DNA from: Megascapheus bottae
Lineage: Eukaryota > Chordata > Mammalia > Rodentia > Geomyidae
Reading direction: 5' to 3'
Assembly: GCA_024803745.1 (NCBI GenBank)
Contig: JANJXV010000267.1
Coordinates: 683,001-747,000 of the forward strand
Length of the DNA: 64,000 nucleotides
The stretch's first letter is position 1. Every line of letters begins with the position of its first letter. Under the pieces are notes generated by a model. It was not told the origin of the DNA. It saw only the letters and a list, made by a program, of their open reading frames with translations, and searched no databases. This document shows positions 38,501 to 51,969 of the stretch, piece after piece. Position numbers and translations under genes: made by a program.

Positions 38501-41500
38501 GTCACAATGGAGGTGTGTGAAGTCATAGAATGGAGGTGAGTGAAATCAAAGAATGGAAGTTTGTTAAGTCATAGAATGGAAAGTGTGAAAAATCATAGAA
38601 TGGAGGTGTGTGAAGTCACAGAATTGAGGTGTGTAAAGTCACAGAGTGGAGGTGTGTGAAGTCACAGGATGGAGTTGTGTGTGAAGTCATAGAATGGAGG
38701 TGTGTGAAGTCACACAATGGAGGTATGTGACGTCATAAATGTTGGTGTGTGAAGTCATAGAATGGAGGTGTGAAGTCATAGAATGGAGGTGTGTGAAGTC
38801 ATAGAATGGAGGTTTGTGAAGTCACAGAAGTCAGGTGTGTGAAGTCACAGAATACAGTTGTGTGAAGTCATGGAATGGAGGTGTGTGAAGTCAGAATGCA
38901 GTTGTGTGAAGTCATAGAATGGAGGTGAGTGAAGTCATATAATGGAGGTGTGTGAAGTCATAGATTGGAATTGTGTGAAGTCATAGAATGGAGGTGCGTG
39001 AAGTCATAGATTGAAGGTGTGTGGAAGTCATAGTATGGAGGTGTGTGAAGTCACAGAAAGGAGGTGTGTGAAGTCACAGAATGGAGGTGTGTGAAGTCAA
39101 AATGGAGGTGTGTGAAGTCAAAGAATGGAGGTGTGTGAAGTCATAGAATGGAGGTGCATGAAGTCATGGAATGGAGGTTTGTGAAGTCAAACACTGGAAG
39201 TGTGTGAAGTTAGAGAATGGAGGTGTGTGAAGTCACAGAATGGATGTGGGTGAAGTCATAGAATGGAGGAGTGTGAAGTCAGAATGGAGATGTGTGAAGT
39301 CACATAATGGAGGTGTGTGAAGTCATAGTATGTTGGTGTGTGAAGTCATAGAATGGAGGTGTATGAAGTCATAGAATGGAGGTGTGTGAAGTCAGAATGC
39401 AGGTGTGTGAAGTCATAGAATGGAGTTGTGTGAAGTCATAGAATGGAGGTGTGTGAAGTCATAGATTGGAAGTGTGTGAAGTCATAGAATGGAGGTGTGT
39501 GAAGTCACAGAAGGGAGGTGTGTGAAGTCACAGAATCGAGTTGTCTGAAGTCACATTGGAGGTGTGTGAAGTCATAGAATGGAGTTGTGTGAAGTCAGAA
39601 TAGAGGTGTGTGAACTCATAGAATGGAGGTGTGTGAAGTCATAGATGGGAAGTGTGTGAAGTCATAGAATGGAGTTCGGTGAAGTCAGAATAGAGGTGTG
39701 CGAAGTCATAGAATGGAGATGTGTGAAGTCAGAATGGAGGTGTGTGAACTCATAGAATGGAGGTGTATGAAGTCACAATGGAGGTGTGTGAAGTCATAGA
39801 ATGGGGGTTTTTGCAGTCACAGAATGAGGTGTGTGAAGTCATAGAATGGAGGTGTGGGAAGTAAAAACGGAGTTTGTGGAAAGTCACAGAATGGATGTTG
39901 CTGAAGTAAGAATTAAGGTGTGTTAAGTCATAGAATGGAGGTGTCTGAAGTCATAGAATGGATGTTGCTGAAGTAAGAATGGAGGTGTGTGAACTCATAG
40001 AATGGACGTGTGTGAACTCATAGAATGGAGGTGTGTGAATTCATGGAACGGAGGTGTGTGAAGTCAAAGAATGGAGGTGTATGATGTCAAACAATGGAAG
40101 TGTGTGAAGTGATAGAATGGAGGTGTGTGAAGTCTTAGAATGAAGGTGTGTGAAGTCATAGACTGGAGGTGTGTGAAGTCACAGAAGGGAGGTGTGTGAA
40201 GTTACAGAATGGAGGTGTGTAAAGTCACAGAGTGGAGGTGTGTGAAGGCACAGAATGGAGGGGAGTGAAGTTAAAGAATGGAGGTATGTGAAGTCACAGA
40301 ATGGAGGGGTGTGAAGTCAGAATTGAGGTGTTCGAAGTCATAGAATGGAGGTGTGTGAAGTCAGAAAGGAGCTGTGTGAACTCATAGAATGGAGGTGTGT
40401 GAAGTCACAATGGAGATGTGTGAAGTCATAGAATGGTGGTTTTTGAAGTCACAGAATGGAGGTGTGTGAAGTCATAGAATGGAGGTGTGTGGAGTCAGAT
40501 TGGAGGTAAGTGAAGTCACAGAATGGAGGTGTGTCAACTCAGAAAGGAGGTATGTGAAGTCATAGAATGGAGTTATGTGAAGTCAAAGAATGGAGGTGTG
40601 GGAAATCATAGAATGGAGGTGTGTGAAGTCACAGAATTGAGGTGTATGAAGTCAGAATGGAGGTGTGTGAATTCAGAATGGAGGTGTGTGGAGTCATAGA
40701 ATGGAGGTGTGTGAAGTCATGGAATGGAGGTGTGTGAAATCCAAGAATGGAGGTGTGTGAAATCAAACATTGCAGGTGTATGAAGTCACAGAATGGAGAT
40801 GTGTGAAGTCACAGAATGGAAGTGTGTGAAGTCAAAATTGAGGTGTGTGAAGTCAGAGAATGGAGGTGTGTGAAGTCACAGAAAATAGGTGTGTGAAGTC
40901 AAAATGGAGGTGTGTGAACTCATAGAATAGAGGTGTGTGACCTCATAGAATGGAGGTGTGTGAAGTCATGGAATTGAGATGTGTGAAATCCAAGAATGGA
41001 GGTGTGTGAAATCAAACAATGGAGGTGTATGAAGTCACAGAAAGGAGATGTGTGAAGTCACAGAATGGAAGTGTGTGAAGTCAAAATTGAGGTGTGTGAA
41101 GTCACAGAATGGAGGTGTGTGAAGTCAAAATTTTGATGTGTGAAGTCACAAACGGAGGTGTGTGAAGTCACAGAATTGTGGTGTGTGAAGTCAAAATGGA
41201 GGTGTGTGAAGTCAAAGAAAGGAGGTGTGTGAAGTCATAGAATGGAGGTGTATGAAGTCATGGAATTGAGGTTTCTGAAGTCATAGAATGGAGATTTGTG
41301 AAGTCATTGAATGGATGTGTGTGAAGTCAGAATGGAGATATGTGAAGTCACAGAATGGAGGTGTGTGAAGTCAAAGAATGTTGGTGTGTGAAGTCATAGA
41401 ATGGAGGTGTATGAAGTCATGGAATGGAGGTGTGTGAAGTCAGAATGCACGTGTGTGAAGTCATAGGATGGAGTTGTGGGAAGTCATAGAATGGAGGTGT

Positions 41501-41983
41501 GTGAAGTCACAAAATGGAGGTGTGTGAAGTCATAGAATGGAAGTGTGTGAAGTCATAGAATGGAGGTGTGTGAAGTCTTAGAATGGAGGTGTGTGAAGTC
41601 TTAGAATGGAGGTGTGTGAAGTCATAGAATGGAGGTGTGTGAAGTCACAGAATGAAGGTGTGTGAAGTCATAGAATGGAGGTGTCTGAAGTCATAGAACG
41701 GATGTTGCTGAAGTAAGAATGGAGGTGTGTGAACTCATAGAATGGAGGTGTGTGAATTCATGGAACGGAGGTGTGTGAAGTCAAAGAATGGAGGTGTGTG
41801 AAGTCACAGAAGAGAGGTGTGTGAAGTCAGCGCATCGAGGTGTGTGAATTCACAGAATGGAGGTGTGTGAAGTCACAGAATGGAGGTGGGTGAACTCACA
41901 ATGGAGGTGAGTGAAGTCACAGAATGGAGGTGTGTGAAGTCATAGAATGGAAGTGTGTGAAGTCATAGAATGGAGGTGTGTGA
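32540..41983 (+). repeat. Giant higher-order repeat copy R3 (9,444 bp)
   Basis: R3 matches R2 at a constant 9,444-bp offset after the 201-bp gap, for example 23441 with 32885 and 28281 with 37725. It has the same ~564-bp loss as R2 at the same junction (about 32539/32540) but retains the 201 bp that R2 lost. CRE palindromes start at 33570, 38360 and 38728. At 36935 it carries C where R1, R2 and R4 carry A. Confidence 0.9.
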
Positions 41984-44900
41984 TGTCAGAATGGAGGTGT
42001 GTTAAGTCACAGAATGGAGGTGTGTGAAGTCATAGAATGGAGGTGTGTGAAATCACAGAATGGAGTTGTGTGTAGTCACAGAGTGGAGGTATGTGACGTC
42101 ATAAATGTTGGTGTGTGAAGTCATAGAATGGAGGTGTGAAGTCATAGAATGGAGGTGTGTGAAGTCACAGAACGCAAGTGTGTGAAGTCACAGAATAGAG
42201 TTGTTTGAAGTCACAACGGAGGTGTGTGAAGTCATAGAATGGAGGTGTGTGAAATCACAGAATGGAGTTGTGTGTAGTCACAGAGTGGAGGTGTGTAAAA
42301 TCACAGAGTGGAGATGTGTGAAGTCTCAGAATGGAGGTGTGTGAAGTCATAGAATGGAGCTGTTTGAAGTCATAGAATGTTGGTATCTGAAGACACAGAA
42401 TGGAGGTGTGTGAAGTCATAGAATGGAGTTGTGTGAAGTCAGATTGGAGGTGTGTGATGTAACAGAATGGAGGTGTGTCAACTCAGAAAGGAGATGTGTG
42501 AAGTCATAGAATGGAGTTGTGTGAAGTCATAGAATGGAGGTGTGTGAAATCATAGAATGGAGGTGTGTGAAGTCACAGAAATGAGGTGTGTGAAGTCAAT
42601 ATGGAAGTGTGTGAAGACAGAATGGAGTTGTGTGAAGTCATAGAATGGAGGTGTGTGAAGTCACAGAATGGAGGTGTGTGAAGTCACAGAATGGAGGTGT
42701 GTGAACTCAGAATGGAGGTGTGTGAATTCACAGAAGAGAGGTTTGTGAAGTCATAGAATGGATGTTTCTGAAGTAAGAATGAATGTGTGTGAAGTCATAG
42801 AATGGAGGTGTGTGAAGTCAAAATGCAGGTGTGTGAAGTCAAACAATGGAGGTGTGTTAAGTCACAGAATGGAGGTGTGTGAAGTCACAGAATGGAAGTG
42901 TGTGAAGTCAAAATGCAGGTGTTTGAAGTCAGAGAATGGAGGTGTGTGAAGTCAAAGAATGGACGTGTGTGAAGTCAAAATTGTGGTGTGTGAAGTCACA
43001 AATGCAGGTGTGTGAAATCACAGAATGGAGGTGTGTGAAGTCAAAATGGAGGTGTGTGAAGTCAAAGAATGGATTTGTTTGAAGTCATAGAATGGAGGTG
43101 TATGAAGTCATGGAATGGAGGTTTGTGAAGTCAAACATTGGAAGTGTGTGAAGTTACAGAATGGAGGTGTGTGAAGTCATAGAATGGAGGTGTGTGAAGT
43201 CATAGAATGGAGGTGTGTGAAGTCATAGATTGGAAGCATGTGATGTCACAGAATGGAGGTGTGTGAACTCAGAATGGAGGTGTGTGAAGTCACAGAATGG
43301 ACGTGTGTGAAGTCATAGAATGGAGATGTGTGAAGTCACAGAATGGAGGTGTGTGAAATCGTAGAATGGAGGTGTGTGAAGTCAGAGAATCGAAGGGTGT
43401 GAAGTCACAGAATGGAGGTGTGTGAAGTCACAGAATTGAGTGTGTGAACTCACAATGGAGGTGAGTGAAGTCACAGAATGGAGGTGTTTGAAGTAATAGA
43501 ATGGAAGTGTGTGAAGTCATAGAATGGAGGTGTGTGATGTCAGAATGGAGGTGTGTGAAGTCACAGAATGGAGGTATGTGACGTCATAAATGTTGGTGTG
43601 TGAAGTCATAGAATGGAGGTGTGAAGTCATAGAATGGAGGTGTGTGAAGTCATAGAATGGAGGTGTGTGAAGTCACAGAAGGGAGGTGTGTGAAGTCACA
43701 GAAGAGAGTTGTTTGAAGTCACAGTGGAGGTGTGTGAATTCATAGAATGGAGGTGTGTGAAGTCAAAGAACGGAGGTGTGTGAAGTCATAGAATGGAGGT
43801 GTGTGAAATCACAGAATGGAGTTGTGTGTAGTCACAGAGTGGAGGTGTGTAAAGTCACAGAGTGGAGATGTGTGAAGTCTCAGAATGGAGGTGTGTGAAG
43901 TCATAGAATGGAGGTGTTTGAAGTCATAGAATGTTGGTTTTTGAAGACACAGAATGGAGGTGTGTGAAGTCATAGAATGGAGGTGTGTGAAGTCAGATTG
44001 GAGGTGTGTGATGTAACAGAATGGAGGTGTGTCAACTCAGAAAGGAGGTGTGTGAAGTCATAGAATGGAGTTGTGTGAAGTCATAGAATGGAGGTGTGCG
44101 AAATCATAGAATGGAGGTGTGTGAAGTCAGAGAAATGAGGTGTTTGAAGTCAATATGGAAGTGTGTGAAGACAGAATGGAGTTGTGTGAAGTCATAGAAT
44201 GGAGGTGTGTGAAGTCACAGAATGGAGGTGTGTGAAGTCACAGAATGGAGGTGTGTGAACTCAGAATGGAGGTGTGTGAATTCACAGAAGGGAGGTTTGT
44301 GAAGTCATAGAATGGATGTTTCTGAAGTAAGAATGAATGTGTGTGAAGTCATAGAATGGAGGTGTGTGAAGTCAAAATGCAGGTGTGTGAAGTCAAACAA
44401 TTGAGGTGTGTGAAGTCACAGAATGGAGGTGTGTGAAGTCACAGAATGGAAGTGTGTGAAGTCAAAATGGAGGTGTTTGAAGTCAGAGAATGGAGGTGTG
44501 TGAAGTCAAAGAATGGACGTGTGTGAAGTCAAAATGTGGTGTGTGAAGTCACAAATGCAGGTGTGTGAAATCACAGAATGGAGGTGTGTGAAGTCAAAAT
44601 GGAGGTGTGTGAAGTCAAAGAATGGATTTGTTTGAAGTCATAGAATGGAGGTGTATGAAGTCATGGAATGGAGGTTTCTGAAGTCAAACATTGGAAGTGT
44701 GTGATGTTACAGAATGGAGGTGTGTGAAGTCATAGAATGGAGGTGTGTGAAGTCATAGAATGGAGGTGTGTGAAGTCATAGATTGAAGGTGTGTGGAAGT
44801 CACAGTATGGAGGTGTGTGAAGTCACAGAAAGGAGGTGTGTGAAATCACAGAATGGAATTGTGTGAAGTCAAAATGGAGGTGTGTGAAGTCATAGAATAG

Positions 44901-47900
44901 AGGTGTGTGAAATCAAAGAATGGAGGTTTGTGAAGTCATAGAATGGATTGTGTGAGAAATCATAGAATGGAGGTGTGTAAAGTCAGAGAGTGGAGGTTTG
45001 TGAAGTCACAGAATGGAGTTTTGTGTAAAGTCACAGAATGGAGGTGTGTGAAGTCACAGAATTCAGGTGTGTGAAGTCAGAATAGAGGTGTGCGAAGTCA
45101 TAGAATGGAGGTGTGTGAAGTCATAATGGAGCTGTGTGAAGTCATAGAATGGAAGTGTCTGAAGTCAGAATGGAGGTGTGTAAACTCATAGAATGGGGTG
45201 TATGAAGTCACAATGGAGGTGTGGGAAGTCACAGAATGGATGTGTAAGAACTTAGAAAGGAGGTGTGTGAAGTCTTAGAATGGAGGTCTGTGAAGTCATA
45301 GAATGGAGGTGTGTGAAATCATAGAATGGAGGTGTGGAATTCACAGAATAGAGGTGTGTGAAGTCAGAATGGAGGTGTGTGAAGTCAGAATGGAGGTGTG
45401 TGAATTCAGAGAATGGAGGTGTGTGAAGTCAAAATGCAGGTGTGTGAACTCATGGAATGGAGGTGTGTGAAGTCAAAAAGTAGGTTTCTGAAGTCATAGA
45501 ATGGAGGTGTGTGAAGTCATAGAAGGGAGGTGTGTGAAGTCACAGAATGGAGGTGTGTGATGTCATAGAATGGAGGTGTGTGAAGTCACAGAATGGAGGT
45601 TTGTGAAGGCATAGACTGGAGGTGTGTGAAGTCATAGAATTGAGGTGTGTGTAGTCACAGAATGTAGGTGTGTGAAGTCACAGTATGGAGGTGTGTGAAC
45701 TCAGATTTGAGGTGTGTGAAGTCACAGAATGGAGGTTTGTGAAGTCACAGAATGGAGGTTTGTGAAGGCATAGAATGGAGGTGTGTGAAGTCATAGAATT
45801 GAGGTGTGTGAAGTCACAGAATGTAGGTGTGTGAAGTCACAGTATGGAGGTGTGTGAACTCAGATTTGAGGTGTGTGAAGTCACGGAATGGAGGTGTGTG
45901 AAGTCAAAGAAGGAGGTGTCTGAAGTCAAAAATGGAGTTGTGTGAAGACACAGAATGGAGGTGTGTGAACTAAGAGAGGAGGTGTGTGAAGTCACAGAAT
46001 GGAAGTGTGTGAAATCATAGAATGGATGTGTGTGAAGTCATAGAATGGAGGTGTGTGAAATCAAAGAATGGAGGTATGTGAAGTCATAAAATGGATTGTG
46101 TGAGAAATCATAGAATGGAGGTGTGTGAAGTCACAGAATGGAGGTGTGTAAACTCACAGAGTGGAGGTGTGTGAAGTCACAGAATGGAGATTTGTGTGAA
46201 GTCACAGAATGGAGGTGTGTGAAGTCAGAATAGAGGTGTGCGAAGTCATAGAATGGAGGTGTGTGAAGTCAGAATGGAGCTGTATGAAGTCATAGAATTG
46301 AAGTGTGTGAAGTCAGAATGGAGGTGTGTAAACTCATAGAATGGAGGTGTATGAAGTCACAATGGAGGTGTGGGAAGTCACAGAATGGATGTGTAAGAAC
46401 TCAGAAAGGAGGTGTGTGAAGTCTTAGAATGGAGGTATCTGAAGTCATAGAATGGATGTGTGTGAAATCATAGAATGGAGGTGTGTGAATTCACAGAATT
46501 GAGGTGTGTGAAGTCACAATGGAGGTGTGTGAAGTCAGAATGGAGGTGTGTGAATTCAGAGAATGGAGGTGTGTGAAGTCAAAATGCAGGTGTGTGAACT
46601 CATAGAATGGAGGTGTGTGAAGTCACAATGTAGGTTTCTGAAGTCATAGAATGGAGGTTTGTGAAGTCATAGAATGGAGGAGTGTGAAGTCACAGAATGG
46701 AGGTGTGTGATGTCATAGAATGGAGGTGTGTGAATTCACAGAATGGAGGTTTGTGAAGGCATAGAATGGAGGTGTGTGAAGTCACAGAATGGAGGTGTGT
46801 AAAGTCACAGAGTGGAGGTGTGTGAAGTCACAGAAAGGAGTTTTGTGTGAAGTCACAGAATGGAGGTGTGTGAAGTCACAGAATGCAGGTGTGTGAAGTC
46901 AGAATAGTGGTGTGCGAAGTAATAGAATGGAGGTGTGTGAAGTCATAATGGAGCTGTGTGAAGTCATAGAATTGAAGTGTGTGAAGTCAGAATGGAGGTG
47001 TGTAAACTCATAGAATGGAGGTGTATGAAGTCACAATGGAGGTGTGAGAAGTCACAGAATGGATGTGTAAGAACTCAGAAAGGAGGTGTGTGAAGTCTTA
47101 GAATGGAGGTCTGTGAAGTCATAGAATGGATGTGTGTGAAATCATAGGATGGAGGTGTGTGAATTCACAGAATTGAGGTGTGTGAAGTCAGAATGGAGGT
47201 GTGTGAAGTCAGAATGGAGGTGTGTGAATTCAGAGAATGGAGGTGTGTGAAGTCAAAATGCAGGTGTGTAAACTCATAGAATGGAGGTGTGTGAAGTCAC
47301 AAAGTAGGTTTCTGAAGTCATAGAATGGTGGTGTGTGAAGTCATAGAATGGAGGTGTGTGAAGTCACAGAATGGAGGTGTGTGATGTCACAGAATGGAGG
47401 TGTGTGAAGTCACAGAATGGAGGTTTGTGAAGGCATAGAATGGAGGTGTGTGAAGTCATAGAATGGAGGTGTGTGAAGTCACAGAATGGAGGTGTGTGAA
47501 GTCACAGAATGGAGGTGTGTGAAGTCACAGTATGGAGGTGTGTGAACTCAGATTTGAGGTGTGTGAAGTCACAGAATGGAGGTGTGTGAAGTCAAAGAGG
47601 GAGGTGTCTGAAGTCACAAAATGGAGGTGTGTGAAGACAGAGAATGGAGGTGTGTGAACTCAGAGAGGAAGTGTGTTAAGTCACAGAATGGAGGTGTGTG
47701 AAGTCATAGAATGGAAGTGTGTGAAGTCATAGAATGGAGGTGTGTGAAGTCAGAATGGAGGTGTCTGAAGTCACAGAATGGAGGTGTGTGCAGAATAGAG
47801 GTGTGTGAAGTCACAGAATGGAGGTTTGTGAAGTCAAAGAATGGAGGTGTGGGAAATCATAGAATGGAAGTGTGTGAAGTCACAGAATTGAGGTGTGTGA

Positions 47901-50900
47901 AGTCAGCATGGAGGTGTGTGTATTCAGAATGGAGGTGTGTGAAGTCAGAGACTGGAGTTGTGTGAAGTCACAATGCAGGTGTGCGAAGTCACAGAATGGA
48001 CGTGTGTGAAATCACAGAATGGAGGTGTGTGAACTCAGAATGGAGGTGTGTGAAGTCACAGAATGGACGTGTGTGAAGTCATAGAATGGAGATGTGTGAA
48101 GTCACAGAATGGAGGTGTGTGAAATCGTGGAATGGAGGTGTGTGAAGTCAGAGAATCGAGGTGTGTGAAGTCACAGAATGGAGGTGTGTGAAGTCACAGA
48201 ATGGAGGTGTGTGAACTCACAATGGAGGTGAGTGAAGTCACAGAATGGAGGTGTGTGAAGTAATAGAATGGAAGTGTGTGAAGTCATAGAATGTAGGTGT
48301 GTGATGTCAGAATGGAGGGGTGTGAAGTCACAGAATGGAGGTATGTGACGTCATAAATGTTGGTGTGTGATGTCATAGAATGGAGGTGTGTGAAGTCATA
48401 GAATGGAGTTGTGTGAAGTCTTAGAATGGAGGTGTGTGAAGTCACAGAAGGCAGGTGTGTGAAGTCACAGAATGGAGTTGTGTGAAGTCACAATGGAGGT
48501 GTGTGAAGTCATAGAATGGAGGTGAGTGAAATCAAAGAATGGAAGTTTGTTAAGTCATAGAATGGAAAGTGTGAAAAATCATAGAATGGAGGTGTGTGAA
48601 GTCACAGAATTGAGGTGTGTAAAGTCACAGAGTGGAGGTGTGTGAAGTCACAGGATGGAGTTGTGTGTGAAGTCATAGAATGGAGGTGTGTGAAGTCACA
48701 CAATGGAGGTATGTGACGTCATAAATGTTGGTGTGTGAAGTCATAGAATGGAGGTGTGAAGTCATAGAATGGAGGTGTGTGAAGTCATAGAATGGAGGTT
48801 TGTGAAGTCACAGAAGTCAGGTGTGTGAAGTCACAGAATACAGTTGTGTGAAGTCATGGAATGGAGGTGTGTGAAGTCAGAATGCAGTTGTGTGAAGTCA
48901 TAGAATGGAGGTGAGTGAAGTCATATAATGGAGGTGTGTGAAGTCATAGATTGGAATTGTGTGAAGTCATAGAATGGAGGTGCGTGAAGTCATAGATTGA
49001 AGGTGTGTGGAAGTCATAGTATGGAGGTGTGTGAAGTCACAGAAAGGAGGTGTGTGAAGTCACAGAATGGAGGTGTGTGAAGTCAAAATGGAGGTGTGTG
49101 AAGTCAAAGAATGGAGGTGTGTGAAGTCATAGAATGGAGGTGCATGAAGTCATGGAATGGAGGTTTGTGAAGTCAAACACTGGAAGTGTGTGAAGTTAGA
49201 GAATGGAGGTGTGTGAAGTCACAGAATGGATGTGGGTGAAGTCATAGAATGGAGGAGTGTGAAGTCAGAATGGAGATGTGTGAAGTCACATAATGGAGGT
49301 GTGTGAAGTCATAGTATGTTGGTGTGTGAAGTCATAGAATGGAGGTGTATGAAGTCATAGAATGGAGGTGTGTGAAGTCAGAATTCAGGTGTGTGAAGTC
49401 ATAGAATGGAGTTGTGTGAAGTCATAGAATGGAGGTGTGTGAAGTCATAGATTGGAAGTGTGTGAAGTCATAGAATGGAGGTGTGTGAAGTCACAGAAGG
49501 GAGGTGTGTGAAGTCACAGAATCGAGTTGTCTGAAGTCACATTGGAGGTGTGTGAAGTCATAGAATGGAGTTGTGTGAAGTCAGAATAGAGGTGTGTGAA
49601 CTCATAGAATGGAGGTGTGTGAAGTCATAGATGGGAAGTGTGTGAAGTCATAGAATGGAGTTCGGTGAAGTCAGAATAGAGGTGTGCGAAGTCATAGAAT
49701 GGAGATGTGTGAAGTCAGAATGGAGGTGTGTGAACTCATAGAATGGAGGTGTATGAAGTCACAATGGAGGTGTGTGAAGTCATAGAATGGGGGTTTTTGC
49801 AGTCACAGAATGAGGTGTGTGAAGTCATAGAATGGAGGTGTGGGAAGTAAAAACGGAGTTTGTGGAAAGTCACAGAATGGATGTTGCTGAAGTAAGAATT
49901 AAGGTGTGTTAAGTCATAGAATGGAGGTGTCTGAAGTCATAGAATGGATGTTGCTGAAGTAAGAATGGAGGTGTGTGAACTCATAGAATGGACGTGTGTG
50001 AACTCATAGAATGGAGGTGTGTGAATTCATGGAACGGAGGTGTGTGAAGTCAAAGAATGGAGGTGTATGATGTCAAACAATGGAAGTGTGTGAAGTGATA
50101 GAATGGAGGTGTGTGAAGTCTTAGAATGAAGGTGTGTGAAGTCATAGACTGGAGGTGTGTGAAGTCACAGAAGGGAGGTGTGTGAAGTTACAGAATGGAG
50201 GTGTGTAAAGTCACAGAGTGGAGGTGTGTGAAGGCACAGAATGGAGGGGAGTGAAGTTAAAGAATGGAGGTATGTGAAGTCACAGAATGGAGGGGTGTGA
50301 AGTCAGAATTGAGGTGTTCGAAGTCATAGAATGGAGGTGTGTGAAGTCAGAAAGGAGCTGTGTGAACTCATAGAATGGAGGTGTGTGAAGTCACAATGGA
50401 GATGTGTGAAGTCATAGAATGGTGGTTTTTGAAGTCACAGAATGGAGGTGTGTGAAGTCATAGAATGGAGGTGTGTGGAGTCAGATTGGAGGTAAGTGAA
50501 GTCACAGAATGGAGGTGTGTCAACTCAGAAAGGAGGTATGTGAAGTCATAGAATGGAGTTATGTGAAGTCAAAGAATGGAGGTGTGGGAAATCATAGAAT
50601 GGAGGTGTGTGAAGTCACAGAATTGAGGTGTATGAAGTCAGAATGGAGGTGTGTGAATTCAGAATGGAGGTGTGTGGAGTCATAGAATGGAGGTGTGTGA
50701 AGTCATGGAATGGAGGTGTGTGAAATCCAAGAATGGAGGTGTGTGAAATCAAACATTGCAGGTGTATGAAGTCACAGAATGGAGATGTGTGAAGTCACAG
50801 AATGGAAGTGTGTGAAGTCAAAATTGAGGTGTGTGAAGTCAGAGAATGGAGGTGTGTGAAGTCACAGAAAATAGGTGTGTGAAGTCAAAATGGAGGTGTG

Positions 50901-51969
50901 TGAACTCATAGAATAGAGGTGTGTGACCTCATAGAATGGAGGTGTGTGAAGTCATGGAATTGAGATGTGTGAAATCCAAGAATGGAGGTGTGTGAAATCA
51001 AACAATGGAGGTGTATGAAGTCACAGAAAGGAGATGTGTGAAGTCACAGAATGGAAGTGTGTGAAGTCAAAATTGAGGTGTGTGAAGTCACAGAATGGAG
51101 GTGTGTGAAGTCAAAATTTTGATGTGTGAAGTCACAAACGGAGGTGTGTGAAGTCACAGAATTGTGGTGTGTGAAGTCAAAATGGAGGTGTGTGAAGTCA
51201 AAGAAAGGAGGTGTGTGAAGTCATAGAATGGAGGTGTATGAAGTCATGGAATTGAGGTTTCTGAAGTCATAGAATGGAGATTTGTGAAGTCATTGAATGG
51301 ATGTGTGTGAAGTCAGAATGGAGATATGTGAAGTCACAGAATGGAGGTGTGTGAAGTCAAAGAATGTTGGTGTGTGAAGTCATAGAATGGAGGTGTATGA
51401 AGTCATGGAATGGAGGTGTGTGAAGTCAGAATGCACGTGTGTGAAGTCATAGGATGGAGTTGTGGGAAGTCATAGAATGGAGGTGTGTGAAGTCACAAAA
51501 TGGAGGTGTGTGAAGTCATAGAATGGAAGTGTGTGAAGTCATAGAATGGAGGTGTGTGAAGTCTTAGAATGGAGGTGTGTGAAGTCTTAGAATGGAGGTG
51601 TGTGAAGTCATAGAATGGAGGTGTGTGAAGTCACAGAATGAAGGTGTGTGAAGTCATAGAATGGAGGTGTCTGAAGTCATAGAACGGATGTTGCTGAAGT
51701 AAGAATGGAGGTGTGTGAACTCATAGAATGGAGGTGTGTGAATTCATGGAACGGAGGTGTGTGAAGTCAAAGAATGGAGGTGTGTGAAGTCACAGAAGAG
51801 AGGTGTGTGAAGTCAGCGCATCGAGGTGTGTGAATTCACAGAATGGAGGTGTGTGAAGTCACAGAATGGAGGTGGGTGAACTCACAATGGAGGTGAGTGA
51901 AGTCACAGAATGGAGGTGTGTGAAGTCATAGAATGGAAGTGTGTGAAGTCATAGAATGGAGGTGTGTGA
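41984..51969 (+). repeat. Giant higher-order repeat copy R4 (9,986 bp)
   Basis: R4 retains the ~564-bp segment (41,984-42,547). Relative to R3 it has gained one base at about 42,977 and one 23-mer near 43,640, and lost two monomers (46 bp) near 44,780; the net -22 bp accounts for the offset change from 10,008 to 9,986. CRE palindromes start at 42094, 43579, 48346 and 48714. A private variant (AAGCATGTGATG near 43,233) is not seen in the other copies. Confidence 0.9.
42094..42101. other. CRE/ATF-type palindrome, sub-block A position
   Basis: TGACGTCA within the ~564-bp segment retained only in R1 (13399), R4 (42094) and R5 (52080), and absent from R2 and R3 because that segment is deleted. 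A further copy at 61997-62004 marks the start of the diverged right flank. Confidence 0.5.
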
